This document shows, piece by piece, positions 11,285-23,186 of a DNA stretch of 64,000 nucleotides. Positions within the stretch are counted from its first letter, which is position 1. Each line of letters begins with the position of its first letter. The stretch is taken from positions 62,001 to 126,000 of the forward strand of contig JAJNNY010000031.1 in the NCBI GenBank assembly GCA_022453515.1, written 5' to 3'. A program made the translations under genes and the position numbers. A model generated the notes under the pieces. That model ran no database searches. It was not told the DNA's origin and worked only from the letters and a program-made list of their open reading frames with translations. The DNA comes from Astrocystis sublimbata (lineage: Eukaryota; Ascomycota; Sordariomycetes; Xylariales; Xylariaceae).

Positions 11285-12736
11285 GCGAGAAATAGAGAGG
11301 AAGCCGATCGAGTTGTCCGTAGAGTCCTTTAAGGAATCGTCTTTATGATGATAGAACTGCGATAGAATGCCATTATTCCAACCTCAGTTGAACTTGAAGT
11401 GCCAGACTTTATACTGAGCGGTCGAACCGTATCGATTCCACCAAATGACCAAAGCCATGTTCGTGTATCACGAATGGCACTGCCGACACGTAGCACATGG
11501 TATCACAAGGGATGAAGACGGTCACGGCGGCTGTGTCATCAAAGGGAAGGCGTACAGTAACAACATCGTCATTAGTGGTTGTGATTGTCAAAAGTTAAGA
11601 CTTGTAGTACCGAATGGGTGGTTTTCTGCAAACCCGGGAAACTGGAACGATGCCCTTCTTAAACTCGCAAGGTTCATTCCTATCCCTTAACTATCCTCAA
11701 CCAGGAGTTGGTTGAGTCGTCCCTCAATCATGAAACTTGTAGATGGCATGTTAACAAGCCTTCTAAATAACCACCGGTCGCAACTCGATCGCCCCAGCGG
11801 GCTGTTGTTGCAACCTGCTGCGCAGGATCACTGTTCGCTGGGTTGCTTGTGGTTGTGCAAAACTAGTGTCACACAGTCCATATCTATTGGCCTTACAGAG
11901 CACGCCTCACAAAGAGTTTTATGGGATGAAAGTTTAATTAATTAAAATCGTGTCCCTATCCTGTGCGATTGGTTCTACTCATCTGTTGTAGATCTATGGC
12001 TATGGGACGGAAGCGTAGGGTACCTATTTTGTGTATCATGATTAAAGTGTTGGGGTAATCCGAACAGGTTTCACAATTGCAGCCCATCTTCATAGCCCAG
12101 TAACGAAAGATAATTATACTTGAGACGGCCAGAGTCAACTTTTCCCTGGTGAATGAGGGCAAGCCACAGTCAGCTAGTTATATCAGACTCCGAGTCATAC
12201 AACATGCAGCAGCTATAACGCTACTCTCTCTTTAAGCGCCTGTATCGAGCCAATGCCAAGAGTTTTAAGCTTCCCCTGGAGAAATGTTGAGGACACCAGC
12301 GGGTAGATATACACTCCAATTGGTAATTTAATGTGCTGTTGTGGCAAATCACAAGCCCCAAGTTGGAAGGCTCTAATCATCTCTCTACACTGGGCCAGAC
12401 CTTCAGCAAGCTTATGTTTGTAGCATCCATCTTCGTTTGAAAAGCAACACAATTGACGTCAAGGAGACCAGCAAGAGGTAGATTTGCCTCCTCTTTCTTA
12501 GGTTCCGCATCGAAGAGAACGGGGCGCTAGTATATAGGAAAATTGCAACGATTGGCTTATCTTTGAGCGCCACACAATTCTGTTCAGCCTCAGGAAGGCG
12601 AGTTTCAAGTACCAATTTTTGATACATTACTACGGAGTCTATAGGCAAATGAACTTGAACTATGCTAAGGTATCTTATAAACAATTTTTGACAGCCCCCC
12701 TCTCATGCCGAGCTTCTAATTATCGATCAACCAGCT
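11285..12736. other. Intergenic, with a possible degraded coding stretch
   Basis: No intact gene is supported. A minus-strand open stretch at 11591-11409 and a preceding one at about 11680-11590 in another frame read as ordinary protein sequence and may be remnants of a decayed gene, but I recognise no family. The rest is AT-rich with short frames only. Confidence 0.4.
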
Positions 12737-13749
12737 CTAGAACTTATGAATCTGCTCCTTCGTAAATCCCAACTCGCCCAATATGCCCCCCGGCTGCTTC
12801 TTGCTACCGACCAGCGCATTTTCCATCGCGGGCGGCCCACACACAAAGACCTTCGTGTTCTCCGTCTCGGGCTTAGCCGTCAACACCTTGCTCAGCAGCT
12901 CCTTGGTGACGTAACCCTTCGGATAGGGCGAGTTGGGCGTGGGGTTGCTGACGGTATAGACGGCGCGGAAGCGGCCGGGGAACTGTCGCTCGAAGCCCTC
13001 AAACTCCTTCTTCAGCAGCACGTCGGCGTCGGTGTTGACGCCGAAGACGAGGGTGATGCGCGTCTTCTCCTCGGGGTTGGCCAGGATCCCCTGTATGAGC
13101 TGGTACATCGGGGTGATGCCCGCTCCGCCGGCGATGAGGGTGATGTCGCTGTGCTTGTTGGTCGTCCACTTGTAGCCTGAGAGGGGTGTCACGAAGCGCA
13201 GCGAGTCGCCGGGCTGTAGCGAGTGTATGTGTGTGCTCTGCTTTCCGTCGGGGTATTTCTTCACCATCAGTTCGAGAATGCCTGCCTCATCTTGTGACGT
13301 CGTTAGTGCCTGAGTGACATTCACAATATGGGAAACAGGAACCATAGGGACTTACCACTTCGCGTGACAGGTGTATACGGCCGTACGCAGGGTAGCATGC
13401 AACCCTTAGGCCATGAGTATGTGAGAAGGGCAGCTATGTAGCTCGTCAGCTGAGTTCGTGTCAAGGGACTTTTTGCGACGAGATGCTTACATGTGAGAGG
13501 TAGTCCACTGACGTGCTCGTCTGTGGGTAGCGCAAACCGCAGCTTTTTCGTGTTGTGATTGACCTCCTCGGTACTCTGCAACTTGAGCGACAGGAACGCT
13601 GGGCCACCGCCAAAAGCCTTGGGAGCTGCACCGTTGTCTGCATGTGCGACACTTGTAAGGTATCGCGAATAGACTCCGATCCCTACACCAGCTAGCGCAA
13701 CACCTCCCACTAAAGTAGGGAGTCGCCCTGTCATAGTACGAGTGGCCAT
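12737..13749 (-). CDS. mcr1: NADH-cytochrome b5 reductase, mitochondrial type (Mcr1)
   Basis: Mcr1 transfers electrons from NADH through FAD to cytochrome b5 or related acceptors at the mitochondrial outer membrane and intermembrane space. Exons 13749-13491, 13433-13356 and 13290-12737 (introns 57 and 65 nt) give 296 residues, close to the family's usual length. A short basic N terminus and one hydrophobic span (about residues 11-28) fit the membrane anchor. The FAD motif RPYTPV is at 104-109. The NADH-binding GGAGITP is at 167-173 and CGPPAM at 263-268. The frame ends in EQIHKF, a typical C terminus. The segment just before the FAD motif (residues 92-103, encoded by the small middle exon) is unusual for the family, with two Cys and a Trp where lysine-rich sequence is normal, but splice signals and phase are good. 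The identification is firm. Confidence 0.94.
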
Positions 13750-15068
13750 GGTGGGTGTTCTCTTCGTCTCTTCACCTCGTGTTAATTACTTAATCCCGCC
13801 ACTACGGGTAAAGAAACCGCGGAGGGAAGACATGTGATTGAAAAGAATAAATTCGAGGTATTATAGGAACTTACAAGTAACGTAAAAAAAGTCGGTGGAA
13901 TTATTCTCGTCGAACAGCTTCAGTCCCTCAAGTCGCCTTCAGTGCTCCCTGGTATTATCCTAGCTCTTTTCCTCTTCGAGACAGCAATCGTCGCTGTGGT
14001 TGGCTCAAATAAAAAGCGGGTTCGACTGTGCCGTGTACGAGATCCAGATAAAAAATGGTATAGTAGGAGCAGGCCCTTAAGTCGGAGGTCGTGTCTATGT
14101 AAAAGGCAGATAGATGAGTAATCGGAACGGCGCAGCATCAGCCAAAACAACGTCGAATCAACAAGGCAGGCTCTCTCACCTTAAATACCCCCTCGAGCGA
14201 ACAATGGGCACGTTCTTGTCGGTTCCGAATTATTGTCCGCAGTCCAGGGACGGGAAACTAACCCCGAAGCCCGACATAAGCCACGGGCTGATTGGCGGAG
14301 CTGCAGCTTACCCGTCACCCCAGAGCCAACTAACTAAGTACATGCTGTGCTTATACTTACCTATACTAAACATAGAAACCTAACGGTTCCTCTCGTAGCG
14401 TTTCAACTAAAACAAGTGATACTCTCAGGGTTCAATTGTTGCGAGGCATAAAGGTAGAGGAGTTCTGAGCCTATTCGAAGTGCGAGTTGGACCCGGATTC
14501 ATGATCTCTGGTTATTAGATAGATGATGAGGCTAGATACAGTTTGCAGGGTACCTAGGCGAGCTTAAAACCCGAGGGCACTACATAAGGACAAAGGGCTC
14601 CCAGCTTCCAGGCAACTGGCTCCACAGTGTTGGGTCAAAAACTACCTAAGCACGAAGACTAACAATCTTCAGCTATAATCTTCTTTGGCCCGAGGCGCTC
14701 GCCCGCCCTCTTTGCCCGCTAATCTGGCCTCATCACGGGGAGGTGAAACGCCCATTCGGCAAACGAACAACGCGGATGGCTGAGGTCAGTATGCGCTAAC
14801 ACGATGCGGTGCCAATTCGTTTCCGTCATTATTACTTCTGCACTCTCGCAGGGAGGTGTCGCGGGGGCTTTCCATACGCTCGGCGTTCCACAGCCCCGGA
14901 ATCTAAATGCAAGGCTTAGCCTAACAATCGAGACAATTACGAAAATAGGAAATGAAATTTCTACTATTGGATCAAATAAAAAAACCAATTGACTGAAATC
15001 ACAAGCCTAATGATTGTTGTAGTAAGCTAACTTAAAAAGTAGGTAGTCAATCTTCCAAAAGATTAATT
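13750..15068. other. Intergenic between mcr1 start and tRNA-Ser
   Basis: This holds the mcr1 upstream region (13750 onward). I see no further gene. A partial copy of the recurrent palindrome, TACCTAGGC, is at 14551-14559. Confidence 0.5.
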
Positions 15069-15149
15069 CGACAACGACAGGACTCGAACCTGTGACCCCG
15101 AAGGGATATGATTTCTAGTCATACGCTTTAACCACTCAGCCACGTTGCC
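15069..15149 (-). tRNA. tRNA-Ser (anticodon AGA)
   Basis: Read on the minus strand, the 81-nt sequence begins GGCAACG and ends CGTTGTC plus discriminator G, forming a 7-bp acceptor stem with one G-U pair. The D-arm sequence GTGGCTGAGTGGTTAAAGC is typical of serine tRNAs. The anticodon stem TATGA/TCATA closes the loop CTAGAAA, with anticodon AGA (reads UCU). A long variable arm with a CCC/GGG stem and the T-arm CAGGTTCGAGTCCTG follow. The long variable arm marks a class-II tRNA and supports Ser. No intron is present. CCA is not encoded, as expected in eukaryotes. Confidence 0.95.
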
Positions 15150-15848
15150 CTTCGTACACTTGGTATGGCTTGATTGGAATTGTATAGAATAACTTTGAAT
15201 CATATTCATTCACCTAAATCTCAATGACGCACATTCATTAAGTACCTGGTTCTAAAATTGTAATTCACTAGAGCTCTAGATATTCAGAAAAGCAGCATCT
15301 CTGAGATGAGATCTCCAGGAGACCAAGAACAAAAGGTGCTGCTGTACTATATGTGGACAAGACAACACCTGGTCATTCACATACGAAGCTGGCTAGCTTG
15401 AAACCGAGACGACTCAAAGGCACACACTCACTGCATTATACCTACAGACATCAATTCAAGTCCATCATAAATCGAGAGACTTGTGCGAAGGTTGGTACAT
15501 AGTCAAGCATTCCGTAGCTCACCAATACCCCCTAGGACCTAAGTCGCAACGCTGTCAAGATAAACTAGATTAGGTAGTTGGGAAAGTTATAAGTCACATA
15601 CAATCTAGCGACGTCTTCCATAATCGTTCACCTATTGTCACCAATCCAGCTCAGGCATCGGAAAGAAACTGTGATTAGAAGCCCTGAATCTCACGAACCC
15701 GCATTTGATCACACATGTCCATCCTCATCACAAACATACAACAGCGACAAAACACACAAAAGCCATTCAAAAAACAATCCAATGACAATTCTCTTATAGT
15801 TAGTTACTTATATATCTCCACTACCTACCTAGCCCACCCGCCCGCACC
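15150..15848. other. Intergenic between tRNA-Ser and sedolisin 3' end
   Basis: AT-rich, with no gene or repeat that I can support. It includes the 3' side of the sedolisin gene. Confidence 0.5.
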
Positions 15849-17899
15849 TCAAAGCTTCCCCCCAGCAATCTTCACAAGCTTAGGGAAATCCGGGGTCCCC
15901 AGGCCCGTGACGGGATCCCAGCCCTTAACAGCCGGGAAGCCCGCCACGCCACACCCAACCGCGCTGCCCTGGGTGATATCATTCAGGCCCTTGAAGCCCT
16001 TCTTGTACAGCCACGGGTTCAGGAAGCCCAGCGGACGCTTCCCCGAAGCCAGGAGCGCGTCGTTGACGAGGGACAGAATGCCGCTCATGAGAGGAGTACT
16101 AGCAGAAGTTCCGCTGATGGTGCCCTCAGTGCCGTTCCAGAAGTACGCGAAGTAGAGGCCCTGGGCGGCGATGTCGGGGTATGCGCGGCCTGTCTTGTTG
16201 TACCAGCCGTCGTACTCGCCCTTGAGGGCCTTGACGTACTTGGTCACTTCTTTCTTCTGGTACGACGGGGTCGTGAAGATCTTGCTGAAGCCGCCGCCGG
16301 AGGTGTAGTTGCCGTGCTAAGACACATGCATGTTAGACATTGTGCTATAGAGTGAAAATTACAGGCGAATAGGGTTTCAATACATACCTTGACACCATCC
16401 GGTCCTGTAAAAGCAGGTCTGTTCGCAACGACCTCAGGCTGGAAGTCCTTGGTGGCACCAACAGCAGTGACATAAGGGCATGAAGGCGGGAACTCGGGGA
16501 GGAACGTATCCGTCTTCTTGTCATCGTTGGTGTGGCAGGTACCATAGGCACCGACGCCCGAATCACCACTAGCGAAAAGCAGCGACGTCCCACGCGCACC
16601 GACCTGCGCGAACTGCTGGCACACCCTGCGGGCATACGACGGCGGAACAGTCTGCTCGTCGTCGGCGTACGAGGTAGAAATCACCTGCGGGATCGACTTC
16701 TGCTTCAGAAGCCAGTTGACCCAGTCGAGGTAGGGCTCGTTGGAGTTGTCCGTCGTGCCCTCTGACGGCACAAACGGGGGCGAGCCGCCGGTCGAGTAGC
16801 TGATGATGGGCGTTCCATACGAGATGCCGGCAATGGCTTGGAGGTCGAGGTTGGCCTCCTTGCTCGTGCCGGCCGCCAGATCCGCGGCTGACAGGGGCTT
16901 GTCGCCAGGGCCGCCTTGTAGAGTCAGCTGGGGGAATGTGCGCGCCACGGAGAGCTCGGCGGGGCGGTATTTCTTGACGAAGAGCTCGCCGTCGGTGCGG
17001 ATGGGGTGCTCGCCCAGGTAGTTGGTGAATGCGACCTTGTTGTGGCCGGCTGCGCGGGGCTGGTGAAAGTTAGTCTATGCGGGACGACAAGGGTGAAAAC
17101 CGGGTGCTGACCTTGTAGCCTTTGGTTTTGTACAGGGTCTCAAAGCACTGCGGTGTCACCGAGCTGGTGTTGCAGACCGCGCCGATGCCCGAGCCGGTTG
17201 GGTAGTGCTTGGGGCTGTAGTCGGGCATGATCCCCGTGTCGACAAAGGCATCCGAGGCGTGGCTGCGCGCGCGGAAGAAAGAGTTGGTGGGCTGAATGGT
17301 GTCGATGTGGTCGTGTAGGTGGTTTGGCAGAGACCATGACGGTGCTCGAGCAACTTTAGCGCCGTCTTTGTGCTCAAAGATGTGATACTCGGTGTCAAGT
17401 AGTCGTTCAATGTCGCTGATCGGCAGCTTCACGGTGACCCAGTCCTTGGCGGCACTATAGGAGGAGGGTACGATGCCATGGTCACCCAACCACTCGTGGA
17501 TAAGATCGGAAGTTTCCTTTGAAGGCTTCACAAGTTCTTCCACTTGCTCGGCAGACAAGTGATTTCCGTACTTGGAGCTGTCCGGGTCCGAGACTAAGCT
17601 TCGTCGTTAGCTATAAAATGTCCAATATTCCAATTGGCCTTTCAATTGTCTGTCTAGAGGTGTAAGTGTGATTCATACGTACCCTCGTACAGCTGCTTCT
17701 CCAGTTCATCAAAATTGCTCTGCTTGAGTCCAATCTGCAGGTTCATGACGTGATCGCCAGGAGCTCGTGCCGACTTGACCCAGTCCCTGGGAACATCGTG
17801 CGAGTCCTTTACGCTGTAGCCGGAGCGAGCGACGGGGCTTGCGAAGACGGTCTGAGCGGCCGCCACAAGGACGGCCGAGACAACCGTGACACCAACCAT
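15849..17899 (-). CDS. Secreted sedolisin-type serine protease (peptidase S53, tripeptidyl-peptidase-like)
   Basis: S53 enzymes are secreted acid proteases that remove tripeptides or cut internally. Exons 17899-17683, 17593-17112, 17059-16388 and 16316-15849 (introns 89, 52 and 71 nt) give 612 residues, the usual length. The start was placed at the ATG that opens a signal peptide (MVGVTVVSAVLVAAAQTVFA, then SPV), not at a longer upstream frame. The pro-region follows, with YEVSDPDSSKYGNHLS formed across intron 1. The catalytic pair E301 and D305 lies in KEANLDLQ, the oxyanion Asp is D399 in SGDSGVG, and the nucleophile S528 is in GTSASTP. The C-terminal GWDPVTGLGTPDF segment carries the calcium-binding Asp of the family. 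All active-site residues are intact, so it should be functional after pro-peptide removal. Its neighbours include a peptide transporter and another peptidase on the same strand. Confidence 0.96.
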
Positions 17900-18751
17900 A
17901 TTGAATTGAATCACTCTGACCGTCGTAAGTAACAGCGACGAGTAGGAGGGAGGTGAGTGAAGGAGAAGGTAAGCTGCCGAGGCGCAACGGCCGCGGATTG
18001 TGTCGCTTCTTGTACCCTTGGGGATGGGGACATACGATGGGTCCGATAAGTGATGGATCGACGCGCACCTTGCGTGCTCGCGTGCTAAGCAGACGAGCTG
18101 GCTGACAATCTCGCCAATCACGGATGAGGCCTGCAAGCCACAGATCTACCGAATAGTTCTGCCACCCCAGCCTATCTGATGCGCCTTCATGCTCGAGCTG
18201 TTTGTTGCTGTATGTAAGCTTGAGATCCGATTCTGATCCGACAGGTCCACGCCAGCTCCAATTGGCTCTGGGCAGACTCGAATCTCTTTGTCTCTCGCCC
18301 AAGATGCTGGCCGGGCACAGTCTAGGCCAGCATGGCATCTCACAACATGGCTGCATTCAGTCAGTCGAGCTCGTCATAATGGATTCATACGATAGGCGGA
18401 CGGGCAGGGATTCAGGGCCGGGATAGCTCTCCAGCTAGCTCTTACTTATAGCTCGCCTCTCGACACGGTTCGGGAAGGTCGGTAGAGGGGCAATTCCAAA
18501 AGCTGGGGTCCGCTGAGGCTAACATTCTTGCTAATGCAGTCAGCTCGCACAGCGGTCAATTCCACGAACAGAGCGGAGAACCGGCCAAGGCGGCTGATTG
18601 GGCCATGAAAGCTTATCAGCTGTTAGTCCTTTTCTCGTTACGCCACCTGGGACGATATCCCGTAACTAGGTAACAACAAGTAACTCCTGTGTTTATACAT
18701 ACGTGCCGAGGCATAATATGGTGTAATTATCTCATTGTTAGCCTGAGGTAT
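17900..18751. other. Intergenic upstream of sedolisin
   Basis: This is the promoter side of the sedolisin gene. Open frames here overlap the protease upstream region and show no codon bias or motif. No gene is supported. Confidence 0.5.
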
Positions 18752-19828
18752 CTAGATGACCGCAGGCTCTACTATGGCAAACTGGTCCTTATCTGAATCC
18801 AAGGACGCCAAAGCATCAAACGGCAGCGTGAGCATCGGCGATGTATGACCGAAGTCAACATTATACAGAATAGGAAACTTCTTCTCGCCCAAAGGCCCAT
18901 CGCACAACAGCCCTTTGATGACATCGGCATACTGCTCTCTCATCTCCGGGGTATGGTACCCAAACGGCCGTCCCACCACCAACCCCGCCACATCATCAAA
19001 CACGCCCTGCGCGATGAGGTCCGCGATGGCAGCCTGCACGCGATAAATCGGATTACCCGCGACATCGTCCTCGCCCGCCGCAGTCTCCAGAAACACGATG
19101 CGGCCCCGCCAATCCGGCACAATGGCGCGCACGCCCGCGAGGCGCGCCATGACGGTAAGACACCCACCAAACAGGCGTCCCTGGCCTTTCCCCGCCCGCA
19201 GCCACGTCCAGCCCGCGTTAGGCACAAGCTCGTTGGGCACGTCTGCTTTGCCCATCAGGAAGGGCGGGAACGCGGGGGCAAACAGGCGCGCGCGCTCGAC
19301 GTCGCCTATCGGCTCATTGTTCGCAATGGCGCGGAATAGATTCCTCGTCGTAAAGGCGAGCGCCGAGTCTGGGTCGTCCAGCGACGCCAGCTCGCCCAGC
19401 TCGGGAAAGACGCCGGGACCGTAGAATGTGCGCAGCCCCGTGACGGCGTGCAGAAACCAGTGCAAGCCCGTGATGTCAGAGTAGCCGACAAAGATCTTGG
19501 GGTGCGCGCGGATCGCCTCGTGCAGCGCTGTGTCGGCCAAGAGTGCCGGAAGAAGCTCCGTGAATGTCGTGCCGCCGATGGTGGCGATGACGGCGTCGAT
19601 GCTCGGGTCTGTAAACGCCGCCCGCAGCTCGGAGAGCCGGGTTTCGATACCGTTTTGGATGCCGGTGTCGGGAGTGAAGAATTCTCGTACTTGATAGCCC
19701 TTGTTCTTCAGTAGGGTCGTGGCTCGAGCCATCGCCATGGGGAGCTCTGCATTTAATCGCGCGGAAGGAGAAATCCAGGCTATGGTGCCGCCCGGTTTGA
19801 GGGCTTTGGGGGTTATGGGCGAAGGCAT
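18752..19828 (-). CDS. Peptidase S66 family hydrolase (LD-carboxypeptidase/MccF-like)
   Basis: The S66 family contains bacterial LD-carboxypeptidases that trim murein tetrapeptides and MccF, which cleaves the amide of microcin C-type peptide nucleotides. The frame is one exon of 358 residues, the normal size. It begins ALKPGGTIAWISPSA, the typical first strand. The nucleophile Ser117 lies in GYSDIT, Glu248 in VFLET and His328 in FGHTSP, so the Ser-Glu-His triad is complete. There is no signal peptide or membrane segment, so it is likely cytosolic. S66 proteins are mainly bacterial but are widespread in ascomycetes, where their substrates are unknown. An origin by ancient transfer from bacteria is plausible, although the codon use here does not differ visibly from the neighbours. 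Confidence 0.93.
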   Translation of the reverse strand: MPSPITPKALKPGGTIAWISPSARLNAELPMAMARATTLLKNKGYQVREFFTPDTGIQNGIETRLSELRAAFTDPSIDAVIATIGGTTFTELLPALLADTALHEAIRAHPKIFVGYSDITGLHWFLHAVTGLRTFYGPGVFPELGELASLDDPDSALAFTTRNLFRAIANNEPIGDVERARLFAPAFPPFLMGKADVPNELVPNAGWTWLRAGKGQGRLFGGCLTVMARLAGVRAIVPDWRGRIVFLETAAGEDDVAGNPIYRVQAAIADLIAQGVFDDVAGLVVGRPFGYHTPEMREQYADVIKGLLCDGPLGEKKFPILYNVDFGHTSPMLTLPFDALASLDSDKDQFAIVEPAVI

Positions 19829-20901
19829 TGTGACTGTATGGTTTGTTTTATGAGTGATGACCTAATTGAAAATCAATTGCATCAAGTCTGAGGACTGGTG
19901 CAGTTGCCAATTGCTACTTATTGTGAGTGGTGAGGATAATCGAACGGTAAACTGTGCTGTCACTTGGACTGAGATCATGGCAAATTCCAAGTTGGACGTT
20001 AAACACAATCATCCAACTTTTATACCCAAGTCGTGTTTCGTAGTTTGCATCGTTTAAATCGCTCTCATTATGTCACGCAACACATTGCTACCCACTCACT
20101 GCGAACATGGCCTGAGATCAATTAGATATGTACTAAGTTTCCATCCATGATTGGTTTTGAGCATCCTGCATCTGATCTTGGATGAGGAATCAAATCGGGA
20201 AGCATAGTGGATTTTGGAATCAGATTGCCGCTTTGGGGTGAGTCTCAAGTGCCTAGAACCATTAGCGCCAAGGTCGGGGTTCTTACAGCGGGAACTGTAA
20301 GGCGCAGCAGGGCCCTGAATGTTCTAATGGAGGTCCACTGCGGCAAGCCCCTCCACCACCACGAAGGAACAATATATGTGTCATAATATAGACAAATCGG
20401 AATATCGATTCTTCAAGATGTATTGACAACAGTTACAGTATCTGCAAACTATAGTGTGTGCTGCTCACGCTGTAAGGTGACCACGCTATGATTTATTGAC
20501 GAAGGGTGCAGCAACCTAACCACGGTTGTAGGCCTTTGTATCCTTCGTCCCAATCACAACCGGCGTCCATCTTGTTTCAACCAAAAGATTGAAGGATACT
20601 TCAGATGTAAGCAGCTCATGACTAGGGCCATGTACATCGTCTTTTGCGATTTGGTGTTTAATTTGATATTTGATTGTTTTTTTAAGTTTGACGAACACCT
20701 ATTAGGAGTTACGATGTATGATGTGTATGTACAGTACATGTAATATGGCTCATGTATGCCGAATTTTGAAGTCTATGTATGCAACGAATTGTTCAATTTC
20801 GGCCGTCCATCCCATGAATCCTAACGCCTAAACCGTTGTATGCTTTTAGCAATCAACTGGTTCTTTTTTTTGCACCACCATCGCACGCATGTCTTCCATT
20901 A
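19829..20901. other. Intergenic between S66 gene start and membrane-protein gene end
   Basis: AT-rich with short frames only. No gene is supported. It contains the promoter side of the S66 hydrolase gene and the 3' side of the next gene. Confidence 0.5.
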
Positions 20902-21888
20902 TCACATCCTATAACCCTGCTGCTTGGTATCAGGGTTATGGTACTCCGACAACCCCTTGTTCCAGCGAACCGACGACTTATCCGAAGCAGAAGCGGCAGT
21001 GTATCCCTCGGGCCTACCAGCCTCGTACATATCGTCCAACTTGGCCGTGGCCGCATCGGCTTCCGCGTTGCCGTGTCTCCTCTTCCTCCAGACTCTGTGC
21101 AGGATGAAGAGCGTGGCGATGATCAGCACGAGGCCACCGGCACCTCCGGCGATGCCGGCAATAGCTGCCGTCGGCAGGCCGCCGCTACCGCCGTTGTCCG
21201 AGCTCTGGCTCTGCGTGAGGGAGTTCTCTATTCCCTCCGACGCGGGCACGGCTGCGGCGCCGGATGGGATCCCGGTTGCAGCTGCACTCGATGTGATCTT
21301 CGATGAGCTTACTTTCGATGCGGCAGCAAGCGTTGATGTGCTGCGACCTGTGTTGGCCGAGCTCACTGGGCTAGCTGAAGTTGCGAGACTCGCCGAACTT
21401 GATATGGAAGCTGGCAACCCCAAGCTAGTGGCGATGCTTTCGGTGAGAGATTTGGACGAGCGGACGGATGTGACGAGAGTTGTTTGAGGTGTTGATGGTT
21501 CCTCCACTGCCGAGGTTGTTGATGATTCCTCCGCCTCCGGGGTTGTGCTTGGTGAAGCGATCACCGATGTTTCGGGGGCTTCGGGGGCTTCGCTAGTAGG
21601 CGTACTCTCTACTGGGCTTTGGGCGACGCTTGTGGTTTCCGGTGTCGCCTCAGGAAGCTCCGTCGAAGAAACATCCTCATCAACTGCCTCGGTACTCGTC
21701 GCTTCGGGCGTGTTCGAGGCGACAGACGAGGCCGATGTCGAAGTGGCAATCTCGCTTTCAGTCTCGGCAGGCGAAGATGAAGATTCGATCGCCGTCGCCG
21801 TCACTGTCGGTTCGTCCTTCGCACCGCCGAGGCGGGGGCCCGCACTCAACCCCAAGTTATCACCAATGTCTTTCAGAAGGCCAGCCAT
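20902..21888 (-). CDS. Ser/Thr-rich single-pass membrane protein
   Basis: One exon of 328 residues. Residues 1-30 (MAGLLKDIGDNLGLSAGP) are not a signal peptide. From about 30 to 235 the sequence is extremely rich in Ser, Thr, Pro, Ala and Glu, a likely O-glycosylated or disordered stretch. One transmembrane helix follows (AAIAGIAGGAGGLVLIIATL), stopped by a basic HRVWRKRRHG segment, which predicts a cytoplasmic tail of about 70 residues ending DTKQQGYRM. This layout resembles fungal cell-wall stress sensors of the Wsc/Mid2 type, but no WSC or other ligand domain is present and the signal peptide is missing. A small upstream exon carrying a signal sequence cannot be excluded. I do not recognise a named gene. 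Confidence 0.78.
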   Translation of the reverse strand: MAGLLKDIGDNLGLSAGPRLGGAKDEPTVTATAIESSSSPAETESEIATSTSASSVASNTPEATSTEAVDEDVSSTELPEATPETTSVAQSPVESTPTSEAPEAPETSVIASPSTTPEAEESSTTSAVEEPSTPQTTLVTSVRSSKSLTESIATSLGLPASISSSASLATSASPVSSANTGRSTSTLAAASKVSSSKITSSAAATGIPSGAAAVPASEGIENSLTQSQSSDNGGSGGLPTAAIAGIAGGAGGLVLIIATLFILHRVWRKRRHGNAEADAATAKLDDMYEAGRPEGYTAASASDKSSVRWNKGLSEYHNPDTKQQGYRM

Positions 21889-23186
21889 CTTGAAAGACGA
21901 AAATTAAAGGGATAAATAAACGAACACCAGGTTCAACGAAGAGAAGTAGCAATACAAACGAAAATACCGGACAATATTATCACTAATATTATGACATCAA
22001 GAATTCGAGTTATTGTTCCAGGTCTCGGTGGTAAGATGTGGCGGGCTACTGTATTAGATAAATAAAGGCCTTGGTAGTATTTGTTATCGAGTGGACACTG
22101 CGGTGTCGCCGTTTCCCGAGCTACAGCAACACAAACTACGTAGGGTCTGATCTGCAGGGACAGCAGAAACGCTCAATTGGACTGGCTAGAATCCTTCTGC
22201 TGAGGTCATGGTTCAAGTTTGAGCGGCGTTGCAGGTTTCGTCACCCCTACTTCAAACCCAGTTGCGGGCGTCTCGTTGGACCGACGGCGAGGGCCACAGT
22301 GTACGCAGCCATGACACACAACTCAATTTGGAGATCAAACGGCAATCTATTTCCGAATCCGCCGGCGTCCACCACATAAACTGCTTTGTTGTCATCGGGC
22401 TGGCGCCAGTCTGGTGGCCTCCTAGGTGAAACTGTGCCCCTGCAGATCGGGACTCGTTTGAGAATTGCATTCTGACCCTCGTAGGGCAGCTCCTCCTCGG
22501 CCTGTCGGGCTGCGATAAATGCATACCAAGACCAAATACCTTGGTCGGCAACTACCTGATTTCTACATAAAAGTCATCTCAATCGTTCATAAACATGGTT
22601 TAGTTGATTCAAGGCTATTTCGATATTTCTCTTGACTGCGTGGTACGCAATGTCAGCTTGCAACCTCTTCTTGGCGCCTCGTAGATCAGACACTAGGTGA
22701 TATCCGCTCTGACCCCTACCTACCCAGCCCTACCTCACCTCATCCATTTGCATTGTTTACATGATTCGTGATGACTGATACCGAAAGACCCCATGGATAT
22801 TGATATGATTGGTGAAAGTACACTGTAATCGCTTGCAAAATAAACACCTCTACTGTAGAAGCATCAATTGATATTTCGTACCCGGTTGGATAGGTCCAAA
22901 AACAAGTGAAGGTGCAGGCGGTTTTGGTCTGGGTGCCAGCTCGCCAGCGGCTAACAAGCGGTCAATGAATGATTCTCAATTCGTTCCATCACATGTTGTT
23001 CATGCCGCTGATACGTCGATCTTATTCGCAGCGCTCGCGACTCTGCAACGAGACAAGATAAGTGGTACTCGCACACGTGATGGCTTGGGCCATTACCACA
23101 ATTGGCTGCCGCGACATCCGACATGGTTCAGTATCTGGCCATGCAACATCCATCAGGGTCCCTGGTCCAGCTGGAAGAAATGGAGT
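21889..23186. other. Intergenic, gene-poor
   Basis: No gene is supported. The first 150 bases are the promoter side of the membrane-protein gene. The rest has only short frames without codon bias. Confidence 0.5.
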
